Positions 1 through 9,618 are shown, counted from the stretch's first letter. The stretch: DNA of 64,000 nucleotides from Clostridia bacterium (GCA_017411805.1 JAFQPI010000055.1:23857-87856), one strand, 5' to 3'. The notes: a model not told the origin generated them from the sequence alone. Made by a program: numbers and translations.

Positions 1-543
1 GAAGGCAAGATCATTGTTGACGGTATTGACGTAACGGCGCTCCGTGCCTCAAAGATCCCCCGTTATCGCAGAAAGCTCGGCATGGTATTTCAGGATTTCC
101 GGCTTTTCGGCGACAAAACGGCATATGAGAACATCGCGTGCATAATGCGTGCCGTCGGGACTCCCGGCAGTGAGATACGCCGCCGTGTTCCCGCCCTGCT
201 CCGCACGGTTTCAATGGAACAGAAGGGAAATCATTTCCCCAAAGAGCTTTCGGGCGGAGAGCAGCAGAGAATCGCTCTTGCCAGAGCTATCGCGAATAAT
301 CCCGATATTATTATCGCGGATGAGCCCACGGGTAACATTGACCCTGAAATGAGCTTGGATATCATGAATATGCTCATGAAGATAAACCATCTTTTGGGAA
401 AGACTGTTATAGTCGTAACGCACGATCTTGATCTTGTGGAATATTTCGGACACAGAGTTATTACCCTTGATGAAGGTAAGCTCGGATCTGACGTTAACCT
501 GCCTTCCGAGGCGGAAGGAGAGGGAGGCTTGTTCCATGAGTAA
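1..543 (+). CDS. ftsE: Cell-division ABC transporter ATPase FtsE (5' end outside window)
   Basis: ATP-binding subunit of the FtsEX complex, which sits at the division site and gates a peptidoglycan hydrolase. The first 180 visible residues start after Walker A, so the gene begins upstream of the window. Visible motifs are the Q-loop (VFQDF, about residue 30), the ABC signature LSGGEQQR (about 83-90), Walker B ending IIADEPTG (about 102) and the switch histidine in VTHD (about 140). The frame is open from base 1. The stop codon overlaps the ftsX start by 8 bp (ATGAGTAA), so the two are translationally coupled. The ftsX neighbour and the M23 hydrolase behind it make FtsE far more likely than another ABC ATPase. 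Confidence 0.95.
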   Translation, partial: EGKIIVDGIDVTALRASKIPRYRRKLGMVFQDFRLFGDKTAYENIACIMRAVGTPGSEIRRRVPALLRTVSMEQKGNHFPKELSGGEQQRIALARAIANNPDIIIADEPTGNIDPEMSLDIMNMLMKINHLLGKTVIVVTHDLDLVEYFGHRVITLDEGKLGSDVNLPSEAEGEGGLFHE

Positions 544-1471
544 GAATAAGAAAATCAAGGGACCGCGTACCTTTTATAACCCCTTCTATTTCCTCTTTGA
601 TGCAATACGCAATCTCTGGCGCCACAGAGCAACGGGATTTGCATCCGTTCTCGTTCTGACCTCGTGCCTGATACTCCTCGGAGCGTTCGGTCTTCTTATC
701 AGAAATATTGACGTAAACGTGCAGAAACTCGGTCTGCTCAACGAGATCGTTGTATTTGTCGATTATGATACGACGCCCCAGGAGCTTCAGATCATAACCG
801 AGGACATAAAAGCACTCGAGAACGTCACCTATGTTGATTACATTTCCAAGGACGCGGGCTTTGAGTCTATGAAGGATACCTACCCCGATTACGCCGATCT
901 TTTTGATTCGATCTCGCAAAGCGGAGATAATCCTTTGGCGGATTCCTTTATAGTTACTTATAAGGATACCGCGGGCGCGAATAAGCTCGAATACGATCTC
1001 CTACAGATCGAAGGCGTTATGAAGGTGAATAACCGTGTCGATTATGCGGCAACGATCGAGAATTTCAAAAGCGGACTTTCGTTCGTATTTATCTGGTTTT
1101 TCGCGCTTCTTCTTGCGGTAAGTGTATTCGTAATATTCAATACGATCAAGCTTGCGGTTCACGGAAGACGCAACGAGATCAGCATTATGCGCTTTATCGG
1201 CGCAACAAAGGCATACATAATCGCTCCCTTTATAATCGAGGGTGTTGCGATCGGCGCAGTCTCTGCGGCTATTGCATATTTTGCGGATATGGGAATATAT
1301 AACTACGTTCTCAAAAATGCGGGGGTCGGAACCTCTCAGATAATGAATATGTTCAGCCTTATACCGTTTTCCGATATGCAGGTAGAGCTTCTTGCCATAT
1401 TCATGCTGCTCGGAATCGTAACAGGTGTGGTGGCAAGTATCGTGTCGCTGCAAAAAAACCTCAGCAACTAA
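536..1471 (+). CDS. ftsX: Cell-division membrane protein FtsX
   Basis: Integral membrane partner of FtsE; 311 residues. It has the FtsX layout: a short cytoplasmic N-terminus rich in Lys/Arg, one membrane span at about residues 29-50, an extracellular domain of about 130 residues, and three more spans in the C-terminal half (starting at about residue 180). The ATG at 536 is preferred over the in-frame upstream start at 428, because it sits right after a purine-rich GGAGAGGGAGG stretch and overlaps the ftsE stop. The extracellular loop is expected to contact the coiled coil of the hydrolase encoded next; that contact is family knowledge, not visible here. Confidence 0.95.
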   Translation: MSKNKKIKGPRTFYNPFYFLFDAIRNLWRHRATGFASVLVLTSCLILLGAFGLLIRNIDVNVQKLGLLNEIVVFVDYDTTPQELQIITEDIKALENVTYVDYISKDAGFESMKDTYPDYADLFDSISQSGDNPLADSFIVTYKDTAGANKLEYDLLQIEGVMKVNNRVDYAATIENFKSGLSFVFIWFFALLLAVSVFVIFNTIKLAVHGRRNEISIMRFIGATKAYIIAPFIIEGVAIGAVSAAIAYFADMGIYNYVLKNAGVGTSQIMNMFSLIPFSDMQVELLAIFMLLGIVTGVVASIVSLQKNLSN

Positions 1472-1489
1472 AATTTACAAGGAATAATA

Positions 1490-2782
1490 ATGATAATTAC
1501 ACGTTCAAACAAACAATCGCCGCTCAGATTAATTGTGCTTGCTTTGTCGTTGGTTCTGCTTACCGTAATGCTTCCTCTCAAGGCAGCCGCGGTATATTAT
1601 GACAAAGCCGACTATGATGATATAAAAACCGAAGACCTTGAATCAATGCGTGAGCAGATCGCGGAATATGACAGCATGCTCGCGGAGATCAAGTCAAATC
1701 TGAAGGAAGCGCAAAAGCTTCAGGCAACCGCGGCAGAGAAGAGAGTCCTCTTTCTTACTGCACAGGCAATATATAACGATCAGCTAAAGGATCTTGAAAA
1801 AACCAAGCTGTATTACGATTCGGAAATCGAAAAGGCGGGTAAAGAGATTGCGCAGATCAGAATCGAATATGATAAAGCGTATGAAGTATTTCTCGATCTC
1901 CTTCGCATGACATACGAAGAGGGAACCGCAAATTATCTTGAAATTTTGCTCGGAGCCGAAAGCTTTTCCGATTTGTTGGCAAGAATAGACAGAGTAAGCG
2001 GACTCATAAGATACAGTAACGGTCTTATGGATAAGCTTTCAGCTCAACAGACGCTTCTCGACGCGAAGTACGCGCAGCTTCAGAAGGATTCCGAGGCACA
2101 CGAGGCATCCATTGCCGAGATCGAAGCAAAGCAGAAGGAGATCGAGCAGTGGAAGAAGGAAAATGAGGCTGATATTGCGATAATTGAGGCGGACATCGAA
2201 AAGCTGACAGGCGCACAGGGAACCTACAAAAACTTGTATGAGATCCTCGATGCCGAATTTGAAGCCGAGGTGGCTGCAGCAATAGCAGCGGAAAACAAGC
2301 GCCGCGAGGAGCTTGCGATAGAGAAAGAGAAGGAAGAAGAGAGAAAGCGTCAGGAGGCTCTTGAGGAGGCTATCAGACAGCAAAAGTATCTTTGGCCCCT
2401 GCCCCTTTCATGGGATTACATATCCTACAAATACGGCTATCGTACGATTAACGAGCTCGGATATTACGATAAGTTCCATTACGGAATCGATATTCCCGCC
2501 TATCGCGGAACCGATATCTATGCATCCAAGGCAGGAAAAGTACTTATTGCAAAATACCATACCTCATACGGAAACTACGTTCTCATCGATCACGGAAGCG
2601 GATATCAGACTCTTTACGCGCATGCCTCCAAGCTTTATGTGAAGGCGGGCGATGAAGTCAAGCAGGGTCAGGTGATCGCCGCAGTCGGAACGACCGGAAC
2701 CAGCACGGGTAACCATCTCCATTTTGAGGTGAGAGTAAACGGCAATAAGCGCGATCCGCTTGATTACGTAACTCAACCCTAA
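1490..2782 (+). CDS. FtsEX-associated M23 peptidoglycan hydrolase (EnvC/CwlO/PcsB-like role)
   Basis: Secreted murein hydrolase of 430 residues. A Sec signal (residues 1-34) is followed by a long charged coiled coil (about 45-300, rich in E, K, A and L), then a LytM/M23 domain (about 325-425). The zinc-site motifs are intact: H330-x3-D334 and H409-x-H411 in NHLHFE. It therefore looks catalytically competent, unlike E. coli EnvC, which is only an activator. It lies 18 bp behind ftsX with AAGGA before the ATG, so it is very probably the cognate FtsEX-controlled hydrolase. PcsB and CwlO use CHAP or NlpC/P60 domains instead, so I leave the symbol empty. Confidence 0.9.
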   Translation: MIITRSNKQSPLRLIVLALSLVLLTVMLPLKAAAVYYDKADYDDIKTEDLESMREQIAEYDSMLAEIKSNLKEAQKLQATAAEKRVLFLTAQAIYNDQLKDLEKTKLYYDSEIEKAGKEIAQIRIEYDKAYEVFLDLLRMTYEEGTANYLEILLGAESFSDLLARIDRVSGLIRYSNGLMDKLSAQQTLLDAKYAQLQKDSEAHEASIAEIEAKQKEIEQWKKENEADIAIIEADIEKLTGAQGTYKNLYEILDAEFEAEVAAAIAAENKRREELAIEKEKEEERKRQEALEEAIRQQKYLWPLPLSWDYISYKYGYRTINELGYYDKFHYGIDIPAYRGTDIYASKAGKVLIAKYHTSYGNYVLIDHGSGYQTLYAHASKLYVKAGDEVKQGQVIAAVGTTGTSTGNHLHFEVRVNGNKRDPLDYVTQP

Positions 2783-2804
2783 CGCAACCCGATAAGGAGA
2801 TCAA

Positions 2805-4109
2805 ATGAAAAGAAGAATATCTCTTTCAACATTCATATTTATTCTAATAGCCGCCGTATTGCTCACAGCAATGAGCTCCTGCGCTATAGTGGATTCGAAT
2901 TTAAGAGACGAGTACGGCTCATCTCTCGGAGGTTCTCCGAGCTCGCAGAACGCAAAGCTCGAAACGATTATCAACCTTTTCAAGACTTATTCTTATTATA
3001 GCATAGACGAAGAGGTCCTTTGCGACGCTCTGCTCGGCGGAATGTACTATGCAATCGGCGACAGATACGCAGATTATTACGATGCAGAGGAATATGCCCT
3101 TATGACTGCAGAGAATCAGGGCGAAACACAGGGTATCGGAGTTACCGTTATTGAGAATGCTGAGTATCAGTGCATTGAGATAATCTCAGTGCTGCCGAAT
3201 TCCCCCGCACTTGCGGCAGGAGTTGAACCCGGCGATCTTATCATGTATATCGGCGCGGGAGAGAATAAGGAATACGTTCCCGATATGGGATACTATGCTG
3301 CTCTTGCAAAGCTCCAGGGAGCAAAGGGCACGGTATGCGAGTTTACCGTTGCACGCGGAGAGGGATATGCGGAACTTGTTGATTTCGCAATTACCCGCGA
3401 TACCTTCACATCCGAATCGGTAACCTATCGCGTATGCTCTACCGATGCAAAGGTCGGCGTTATCAAGATAATACAGTTTGACCTGACCACACCCGGACAG
3501 TTCCGTACAGCCATGGATTCGCTGATAGCACAGGGCGTTGAGTACTTTATCTTCGACGTCCGCTATAACGGCGGCGGAGACCTTGCATCGATCACGGCTG
3601 TTCTCAGCTATATGCTCAATGACGGCGATATTCTGATCAAGACCCGTGACCGTGCGGGAACCGAGGTCGTAACAAAGGTCGGCAAGGTCGAGTATGCACC
3701 CACATCCCCCTATGCTGCATGCAACGTGGCAAAGGAGGATATTGCAAAATATCGCTCTTACGTTGAGGGCAAATCCGCAGTTCTTGCAAACGGAAGCACT
3801 GCATCCGCAGCAGAGCTGTTCACGTGCGCTCTCATGGATTACGGGATCTCAGAGATCGTCGGAACCAAAACCTACGGAAAGGGAAGCATGCAGTCGATCT
3901 TCTCGCTCGCGTACTACGGATATGACGGCGCTGTCAAGATGACAACAAAGATGTATTTCCCGCCTGTTTCGGAGGGATACGACGGCATCGGTATCAAGCC
4001 CGACCTCGAGGTTGAGCTCGATGAAGCACTTCAAAATAAAAATATTTATAAAATAACCGACGAAGAGGATAATCAGCTTCAGGCTGCTATCGCCCTCATC
4101 GGTAAATAA
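2805..4109 (+). CDS. S41-family C-terminal processing protease, lipoprotein-like signal
   Basis: Carboxy-terminal processing (CtpA/CtpB-like) serine protease of 434 residues. The N-terminus has a hydrophobic signal ending in AMSSC, a plausible lipobox, so it may be membrane anchored on the outside. A PDZ domain covers about residues 100-195. The catalytic Ser334 sits in GSTASAAELF and the general base Lys359 in TYGKGSMQS; the 25-residue spacing is typical of the family. It follows the FtsEX hydrolase by 22 bp, an arrangement common in Firmicutes, and may regulate wall hydrolases by proteolysis (inference). Confidence 0.92.
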   Translation: MKRRISLSTFIFILIAAVLLTAMSSCAIVDSNLRDEYGSSLGGSPSSQNAKLETIINLFKTYSYYSIDEEVLCDALLGGMYYAIGDRYADYYDAEEYALMTAENQGETQGIGVTVIENAEYQCIEIISVLPNSPALAAGVEPGDLIMYIGAGENKEYVPDMGYYAALAKLQGAKGTVCEFTVARGEGYAELVDFAITRDTFTSESVTYRVCSTDAKVGVIKIIQFDLTTPGQFRTAMDSLIAQGVEYFIFDVRYNGGGDLASITAVLSYMLNDGDILIKTRDRAGTEVVTKVGKVEYAPTSPYAACNVAKEDIAKYRSYVEGKSAVLANGSTASAAELFTCALMDYGISEIVGTKTYGKGSMQSIFSLAYYGYDGAVKMTTKMYFPPVSEGYDGIGIKPDLEVELDEALQNKNIYKITDEEDNQLQAAIALIGK

Positions 4110-4122
4110 GGGAGAAAGAATT

Positions 4123-4611
4123 ATGGCAACCAAACCTATCTATTACACCCAAGAGGGCTACAATGAGCTCGTTACAGAGCTTGATTATCTGAAAAACACA
4201 CGCCGCGCTGAAGTTATCCACGATATCGAGGTAGCGCGCGGATTCGGAGACCTTTCCGAGAACGCCGAATACGATGAGGCGAGAACAGAACAGGCAAGAG
4301 TCGAGGCTCGTATCAAGGAGCTCGAGGATAAGATCCAGAATGCCGTTATCATCGACGAGAGCCAGATCGACTCCACGGTCGTATCTGTCGGCTCCACAGT
4401 AACCGTATACGACAGGGCGGATGATATGGAGATCACATACGTTATCGTCGGTTCGAACGAGGCATCTCCCGCAGAGCTAAAGATCTCGGATATGTCCCCC
4501 ATCGGTCATGCGCTTGTCGGTAAGAAGGCAGGCTCGACCGTAACGGTTGAAGCACCCTCGGGAAGCTTCGAGCTTGATATCCTCAAGGTTGAAAGAACCA
4601 AGAATAAGTAA
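4123..4611 (+). CDS. greA: Transcription elongation factor GreA
   Basis: GreA rescues backtracked RNA polymerase by stimulating transcript cleavage; 162 residues, the usual length. The N-terminal coiled-coil finger carries the conserved DLSENAEYDEA motif with the tip acidic residues, followed by the FKBP-like C-terminal domain with the VGKKAGSTV stretch. The start follows GGGAGAAAG. It lies 13 bp after the S41 protease and 17 bp before lysS; greA-lysS pairing is common in Clostridia. Confidence 0.97.
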   Translation: MATKPIYYTQEGYNELVTELDYLKNTRRAEVIHDIEVARGFGDLSENAEYDEARTEQARVEARIKELEDKIQNAVIIDESQIDSTVVSVGSTVTVYDRADDMEITYVIVGSNEASPAELKISDMSPIGHALVGKKAGSTVTVEAPSGSFELDILKVERTKNK

Positions 4612-4628
4612 GACGAAAGGCACGTAAT

Positions 4629-6131
4629 ATGGCTGACATTATCAATAACGAAAACATCGAGACCCCCGAGGTCAACGTAGCCTCGGAGATCGAAAACAGA
4701 CGAAATAAGCTCCGTAGTCTGATTGAGTCGGGAAAGAATCCCTTCGAGATCATGAAGTATGACGTTACCGCTTATTCCGCAGATATCAAGGCGAACTTCG
4801 AGGAGTTTGACGGCAAGACCGTTTCTCTCGCGGGCAGAATCATGAGCCGCCGCGATATGGGTAAAGCAAACTTCATCGACCTTGCTGACGGAAAGGGCAG
4901 AATCCAGTGCTACATCCGTATCAACGACGTCGGCGAGGACGTATTCGCGGAATACCGCAAGTGGGATATCGGTGATATCATCGGTATTGAGGGCTTTGTA
5001 TTCCTCACCCGCCGCGGCGAGATCTCGGTACATGCACAGAAGCTCACCCTCCTCTCCAAGTCCCTCCTTCCTCTTCCCGAGAAGTTCCACGGACTTAAGG
5101 ATACCGATACAAGATACCGTCAGAGATACCTCGATCTCATCGTGAATCCCGAGGTCAAGGATACATTTGTAAAGCGCAGCCTCATTATGCGTGAGCTCCG
5201 CGCTTACCTCGACTCCAAGGGCTTCCTTGAGGTCGACACCCCCATCCTCACTCCCTTCGAGATCGGTGCATCCGCACGTCCCTTCCTGACCCACCACAAC
5301 ACTCTTGATATGGATATGGTGCTCCGTATCGAGACCGAGCTCTACCTCAAGAGACTCATCGTCGGCGGTATGGATAAGGTATACGAGGTTGGACGTATCT
5401 TCCGTAACGAGGGTATGGATACCAAGCATAACCCCGAGTTCACCTCGATCGAGCTTTATCAGGCATATACCGATTACCACGGTATGATGGACCTTGTCGA
5501 GGAGATGATGAAGACCGTAGCAATGAACGTCTGCGGCACCCTCACCGTCAACTATCAGGGCAAGGAGATCGATCTCTCCAAGTGGGAGAGAATGACCATG
5601 GTTGAGGCTGTAAAGAAGTATTCCGGCGTTGATTTTGACGCGATCGCAACCGACGAGGAAGCAATCGCTATCGCAAAGGAAAAGCACGTTGAGCTTCCTG
5701 CTGTTAAGACCAAGGGCGCGATCCTCGTTGAGTTCTTCGATGCATTCGTTGAAGAAAATCTCATTCAGCCCACCTTCATCTACGATTACCCCGTAGAGAA
5801 CAGCCCTCTTGCAAAGAGAAAGCCCGAAAATCCCGCATTCACCGAGCGTTTCGAGTACTTCATCAACGCAACCGAATTCGGAAACGCATTCTCCGAGCTC
5901 AACGACCCCATCGACCAGAGAGAACGCTTCGAGCGTCAGGTAGCGGAAAGAAAGGCACAGGATCCCGCGTGCAAGGCACAGGTTGATTACGACTATATTA
6001 CCGCCCTCGAGTACGGTCTGCCTCCCACAGGCGGCCTCGGCTTCGGCGTAGACAGACTCGTAATGCTCCTCACCGACTCCGCATCCATCCGCGACGTCCT
6101 CCTTTTCCCCACAATGAAGCCCATTGACTGA
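4629..6131 (+). CDS. lysS: Class II lysyl-tRNA synthetase
   Basis: Charges tRNA-Lys; 500 residues, full length. It has an N-terminal helix, an OB-fold anticodon-binding domain (about residues 65-160) and a class II catalytic core. Motif 2 is visible as FRNEGMDTKHNPEFT and motif 3 as GLGFGVDRLVML near the C-terminus. It is the last gene of the leftmost transcription unit; a strong hairpin terminator starts 19 bp after the stop. A long minus-strand open frame over this gene is a codon-bias shadow. Confidence 0.97.
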   Translation: MADIINNENIETPEVNVASEIENRRNKLRSLIESGKNPFEIMKYDVTAYSADIKANFEEFDGKTVSLAGRIMSRRDMGKANFIDLADGKGRIQCYIRINDVGEDVFAEYRKWDIGDIIGIEGFVFLTRRGEISVHAQKLTLLSKSLLPLPEKFHGLKDTDTRYRQRYLDLIVNPEVKDTFVKRSLIMRELRAYLDSKGFLEVDTPILTPFEIGASARPFLTHHNTLDMDMVLRIETELYLKRLIVGGMDKVYEVGRIFRNEGMDTKHNPEFTSIELYQAYTDYHGMMDLVEEMMKTVAMNVCGTLTVNYQGKEIDLSKWERMTMVEAVKKYSGVDFDAIATDEEAIAIAKEKHVELPAVKTKGAILVEFFDAFVEENLIQPTFIYDYPVENSPLAKRKPENPAFTERFEYFINATEFGNAFSELNDPIDQRERFERQVAERKAQDPACKAQVDYDYITALEYGLPPTGGLGFGVDRLVMLLTDSASIRDVLLFPTMKPID

Positions 6132-6149
6132 TAAAAACATAATGCAAAG

Positions 6150-6177
6150 ATCCCGCCTGTTCAGGCGGGATTTTTTG
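6150..6177 (+). terminator. Intrinsic terminator after lysS
   Basis: Stem TCCCGCCT / AGGCGGGA with loop GTTC, followed directly by six T residues. It ends the ftsEX-to-lysS transcription unit just before the promoter of the sugar transporter. Confidence 0.93.
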
Positions 6178-6210
6178 TTAATAGATGTTTAAGTTTTTCT
6201 GAAAATTATC

Positions 6211-6239
6211 TTTACAAAAATGTCGATTTGTGGTATACT
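6211..6239 (+). promoter_or_regulatory. Sigma-A promoter of the sugar ABC transporter operon
   Basis: TTTACA (6211-6216), a 17-bp spacer, then TATACT (6234-6239). Transcription should start near 6246, downstream of the ATG at 6220. That rules out the longer open frame and points to the TTG at 6271 as the start of the first permease. Confidence 0.85.
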
Positions 6240-6270
6240 AATTATGTATTTTGTTTCGGGAGGTTTGGTT

Positions 6271-7161
6271 TTGAAAAACAACAACCTTAAGGCGTGGCTT
6301 TATCTGCTCCCCGCCATTCTTTTCCTTGGCGTGTTCATGGTATACCCGCTGATCGACGTGTTTATCTACTCCTTTGAGGAGGGCTATAATTCCGCATCGC
6401 AGACCTTTTTCGGTACGGGTATTTATAATTATCAATACATACTTCGCGATCCCTATTTTCTGCAGGCGGTGAAGAATACCTTCATTCTCGTTATCATCAC
6501 AGTACCTGTCTCAACGGGGCTCTCGCTCTTCATATCGGTAGGACTTGCATCTATACAAAAGCTGCGCAAGCTCTTTCAGACGCTCTATTTTCTCCCGTAC
6601 GTAACCAACACCCTTGCGGTTGGACTCGTTTTTATGATCCTCTTCAAGAAAACGGCGTACACCGACGGAATGGTTAATTTGCTTATCAATCTTTTCGGAG
6701 GGCAATCCGTTGATTTTATTGACGGTCCGTATTGGGCAAAGATGCTCGTTCTGTGCATCTATACCGTATGGATAGTTATGCCATTCAAGATCCTGATCCT
6801 GACAAGCGCACTCGCCTCCGTCAATCAGAATTATTACGATGCCGCACTCGTTGACGGTACAACAAAGTGGCGTATGTTTACAAGGATCACCCTCCCGATG
6901 ATCTCGCCCACACTCTTTTATCTCATCATCACGGGCTTTATCGGCGCGTTCAAGGCATATAGCGACGCCGTTGCGCTCTTCGGCACAGACCTCAACGCCG
7001 CAAAAATGAATACCATCGTCGGCTACGTTTACGATATGCTCTACGGCAACAGCGGAGGATTTCCGTCATATGCCTCCGCCGCGGCGATCATTCTCTTTAT
7101 CATCGTGCTTACCATAACGTGCATCAACCTGCTGATCAGCAAGAAGCACGTACATTATTGA
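6271..7161 (+). CDS. CUT1 sugar ABC transporter permease (MalF/UgpA-type)
   Basis: First membrane subunit of a carbohydrate importer; 296 residues from a TTG start. TTG at 6271 is chosen because GGGAGG lies 7 bp upstream and the promoter -10 box lies inside any longer version. It has six predicted membrane spans; the first begins at about residue 8 (WLYLLPAILFLG). The cytoplasmic EAA loop reads DAALVDGTTKWRMFTRITLP, the ATPase-docking signature of this class. It is followed by the second permease (17 bp gap) and the binding protein. The substrate cannot be read from the sequence. Confidence 0.9.
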   Translation: MKNNNLKAWLYLLPAILFLGVFMVYPLIDVFIYSFEEGYNSASQTFFGTGIYNYQYILRDPYFLQAVKNTFILVIITVPVSTGLSLFISVGLASIQKLRKLFQTLYFLPYVTNTLAVGLVFMILFKKTAYTDGMVNLLINLFGGQSVDFIDGPYWAKMLVLCIYTVWIVMPFKILILTSALASVNQNYYDAALVDGTTKWRMFTRITLPMISPTLFYLIITGFIGAFKAYSDAVALFGTDLNAAKMNTIVGYVYDMLYGNSGGFPSYASAAAIILFIIVLTITCINLLISKKHVHY

Positions 7162-7177
7162 GAGGAGGGGAATAATT

Positions 7178-8023
7178 ATGCAAGAAAAAAAGCTCAGCAA
7201 GATCCTGCTCAAGATCGCGGTCTACGCTATGCTCGCTGTCTGGGCGCTCATCGTGCTTTTCCCCTTTTATTGGATGCTTCTGACGTCGATAAAGAGCTAT
7301 GGCTCGTATAACGCCGAGTTCATCCCGAAATTTTATACACTTTCGCCGACGATAGAGAATTATATCTCAGCGTTTTCCGCAGTTCCTCTCGCAAAATATT
7401 TCCTCAATACCGTGATATATACGGTCGTGACAACGGCATTGATGCTCGTCATTGCCATTCCCTCGGCATATGCTTTTGCAAGGCTTGAGTTTAAGGGAAA
7501 AAATCTGCTTTTTCTCTCTTTTCTCGCGCTTATGATGATCCCGACCGAGCTCGTCGTTATCACGAATTTCACCACGATAACAAATCTTGAAATGCGAAAT
7601 ACCTTCACGGGACTCATCCTCCCGTCCGCGGCATCGGTGTTTTATATCTACCTTCTCAAGGAAAATTTCGAGCAGGTACCGAATGAACTTTACCTTGCCG
7701 CAAAGGTTGACGGTACTACGGATTTCAAGTACCTTATGAAGGTCCTCGTACCGATCTGCCGCCCGACCGTGGTGACCGTCACGATCCTCAAGGTCATCGA
7801 GTGCTGGAATTCCTACGTATGGCCGAGACTTATTACCGATAATCCCGCGTATTACCTCGTTTCAAACGGCATCCAGGAGATCCGTGAAAACGGTTTCGGA
7901 CGCGAAAATATCCCCGCGATGATGGCGGCTGTCGTGGTTATCTCGCTTCCACTGATCGTGCTCTTCCTGATCTTCCGAAACAAGATCATGGCAGGTGTCG
8001 CAAGAGGAGGTACAAAGGGATGA
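7178..8023 (+). CDS. CUT1 sugar ABC transporter permease (MalG/UgpE-type)
   Basis: Second membrane subunit, 281 residues with six spans. Its EAA loop is AAKVDGTTDFKYLMKVLVP. The N-terminal FPFYWMLLTSIK stretch is typical of CarB-type permeases. The ATG follows GAGAGGAGGGG. Its stop overlaps the ATG of the binding-protein gene (ATGA), so translation is coupled. No ATPase gene follows; the ATPase at 47.4 kb is the obvious candidate partner in this window. Confidence 0.92.
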   Translation: MQEKKLSKILLKIAVYAMLAVWALIVLFPFYWMLLTSIKSYGSYNAEFIPKFYTLSPTIENYISAFSAVPLAKYFLNTVIYTVVTTALMLVIAIPSAYAFARLEFKGKNLLFLSFLALMMIPTELVVITNFTTITNLEMRNTFTGLILPSAASVFYIYLLKENFEQVPNELYLAAKVDGTTDFKYLMKVLVPICRPTVVTVTILKVIECWNSYVWPRLITDNPAYYLVSNGIQEIRENGFGRENIPAMMAAVVVISLPLIVLFLIFRNKIMAGVARGGTKG

Positions 8024-9618
8024 AAAGAATTGTGTGTACGATTATACTCTTCATTCTCTGTATTTTTTGTCTCTCTGGATGTCACGGCTCAAAAAGGCAG
8101 GAGTTGTTTGAGATACCCGAGGAATTTGATACGGAAAAGCAATACGAGATCACTTTTTGGGCTAAGAATGATACCAACCTGACGCAGGTTGCGATCTATG
8201 AAAAAGCGGTTGCCGATTTCGAGGCGCTATACCCGAATATTAACGTCACGCTCCGTCTCTATACCGACTACGGCAGGATCTACAATGACGTTATCACGAA
8301 TATCGCGACGGGCACCACCCCGAACGTCTGCATTACTTACCCCGACCACATTGCCACTTACCTGACGGGCGACAACACAGTTGTTCCGCTTGACGAATTG
8401 ATGGCAGACGAAAAATTCGGTCTCGGCGGAAGCGAGTTGCGTTTCGATTCGCCAAAAAAGGACGAAATAATTGGGAAGTATCTCGCCGAGGGAATGATAG
8501 GAGATAAGCATTATGCGATCCCCTTCCTTCGCTCGACCGAGGCTTGCTACGTCAACAAGACTTTTGTTGAAAAGCTCGGCTTCACTCTGCCCGAGACGCT
8601 GACCTGGGATTTCATCTGGGAGGTCTGCGAAAAGGCGGTAGAGAAGGACGCGGACGGAAACTTCCTTGTCAACGGTCAGCCTGTGCTTTTGCCCTGTATC
8701 TATAAGTCGACCGACAATATGATGATCCAGGTCCTCCGTCAGAAGGACGCGGATTATTCGACCGACGCGGGCGAGATCGGACTTTTCAACGATACTACGA
8801 AGGAATTCCTTCTTGAACTTGCCGATCATACCGCGAACGGCGAGTTCTCAACCTTCAAGATCTCCTCATATCCCGCAAACTTCCTCAACGCCGGTCAATG
8901 TATCTTTGCTATCGACTCGACCGCGGGAGCGACCTGGATGGGTTCGGACGCGCCTCTGATCGATATAGCCGAGGACAGACTCGTCAAGTTTGAGACCGAG
9001 GTTATGACAGTACCGCAGTTTGATACTGAAAACCCGACGATGATCTCGCAGGGACCGTCCGTGTGCGTATTCAATAAGTCGGATGACGGCGAGGTCCTTG
9101 CCTCGTGGCTTTTTGCCCAATACCTTCTGACAAATGAAGTTCAGATCGCGTATTCGCAAACAGAGGGTTACGTCCCCGTAACCTCGAAGGCGCAAAAATC
9201 GCCCGAATATCTTGATTACCTCGCGCGCGAGGGCGAGGACAACGATCTTTACTACGAAGTGAAGCTCAAGGCGACCAAGCTCGCGCTCAATTATACTGAT
9301 AAGACCTTCGTAACCCCCGTCTTCAACGGCTCAGCATCGCTCAGAAACGCGGCAGGGCAGTTGATCGAGGAGGTCACCAAAGCAACCAGAAGGGGAAGAG
9401 AAGTTGACTCTGCGTATATCGACTCACTCTATTCGGAAATGATCTCGCTCCATCGTCTTGACGGCATAGGCGCGGGCAGCGGTGGGAAGGCGGATCTCGG
9501 TCCTCTTCCTCCCACGGCAATAATGCTTCTTTCGCTCATTGCCACAGCGTGGGTATTTATCGGCATAAATATTTTGGTACAAACGCTGAAAAAGAGAAAA
9601 AATCAAGGAAATAGTTGA
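8020..9618 (+). CDS. Extracellular solute-binding lipoprotein with extra C-terminal membrane span
   Basis: Sugar-capture subunit of the importer, family 1 type, 532 residues. It has a lipoprotein signal with lipobox LSGC (Cys about residue 21), then an ITFWAKND start typical of these proteins and a two-lobed body of about 450 residues. Unusually, a Gly/Pro-rich stretch (GIGAGSGGKADLGPLPP) is followed by a hydrophobic segment (about residues 505-523) and a KKRKN tail, which reads as a C-terminal membrane anchor. It would then be tethered at both ends. The last base of its stop codon lies within the -35 region of the next promoter. Confidence 0.88.
   Translation: MKRIVCTIILFILCIFCLSGCHGSKRQELFEIPEEFDTEKQYEITFWAKNDTNLTQVAIYEKAVADFEALYPNINVTLRLYTDYGRIYNDVITNIATGTTPNVCITYPDHIATYLTGDNTVVPLDELMADEKFGLGGSELRFDSPKKDEIIGKYLAEGMIGDKHYAIPFLRSTEACYVNKTFVEKLGFTLPETLTWDFIWEVCEKAVEKDADGNFLVNGQPVLLPCIYKSTDNMMIQVLRQKDADYSTDAGEIGLFNDTTKEFLLELADHTANGEFSTFKISSYPANFLNAGQCIFAIDSTAGATWMGSDAPLIDIAEDRLVKFETEVMTVPQFDTENPTMISQGPSVCVFNKSDDGEVLASWLFAQYLLTNEVQIAYSQTEGYVPVTSKAQKSPEYLDYLAREGEDNDLYYEVKLKATKLALNYTDKTFVTPVFNGSASLRNAAGQLIEEVTKATRRGREVDSAYIDSLYSEMISLHRLDGIGAGSGGKADLGPLPPTAIMLLSLIATAWVFIGINILVQTLKKRKNQGNS

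Noticed and set aside
4506-6140. 544-residue open frame on the minus strand over lysS
   Set aside because: It is antisense to a full-length lysyl-tRNA synthetase; its composition (many Val, Gly, Asp) fits a mirror of biased codons, and it has no start signal or family.
6220-6270. Longer start for the first sugar permease
   Set aside because: It lies across the -10 box of the promoter; the TTG at 6271 has the ribosome site.
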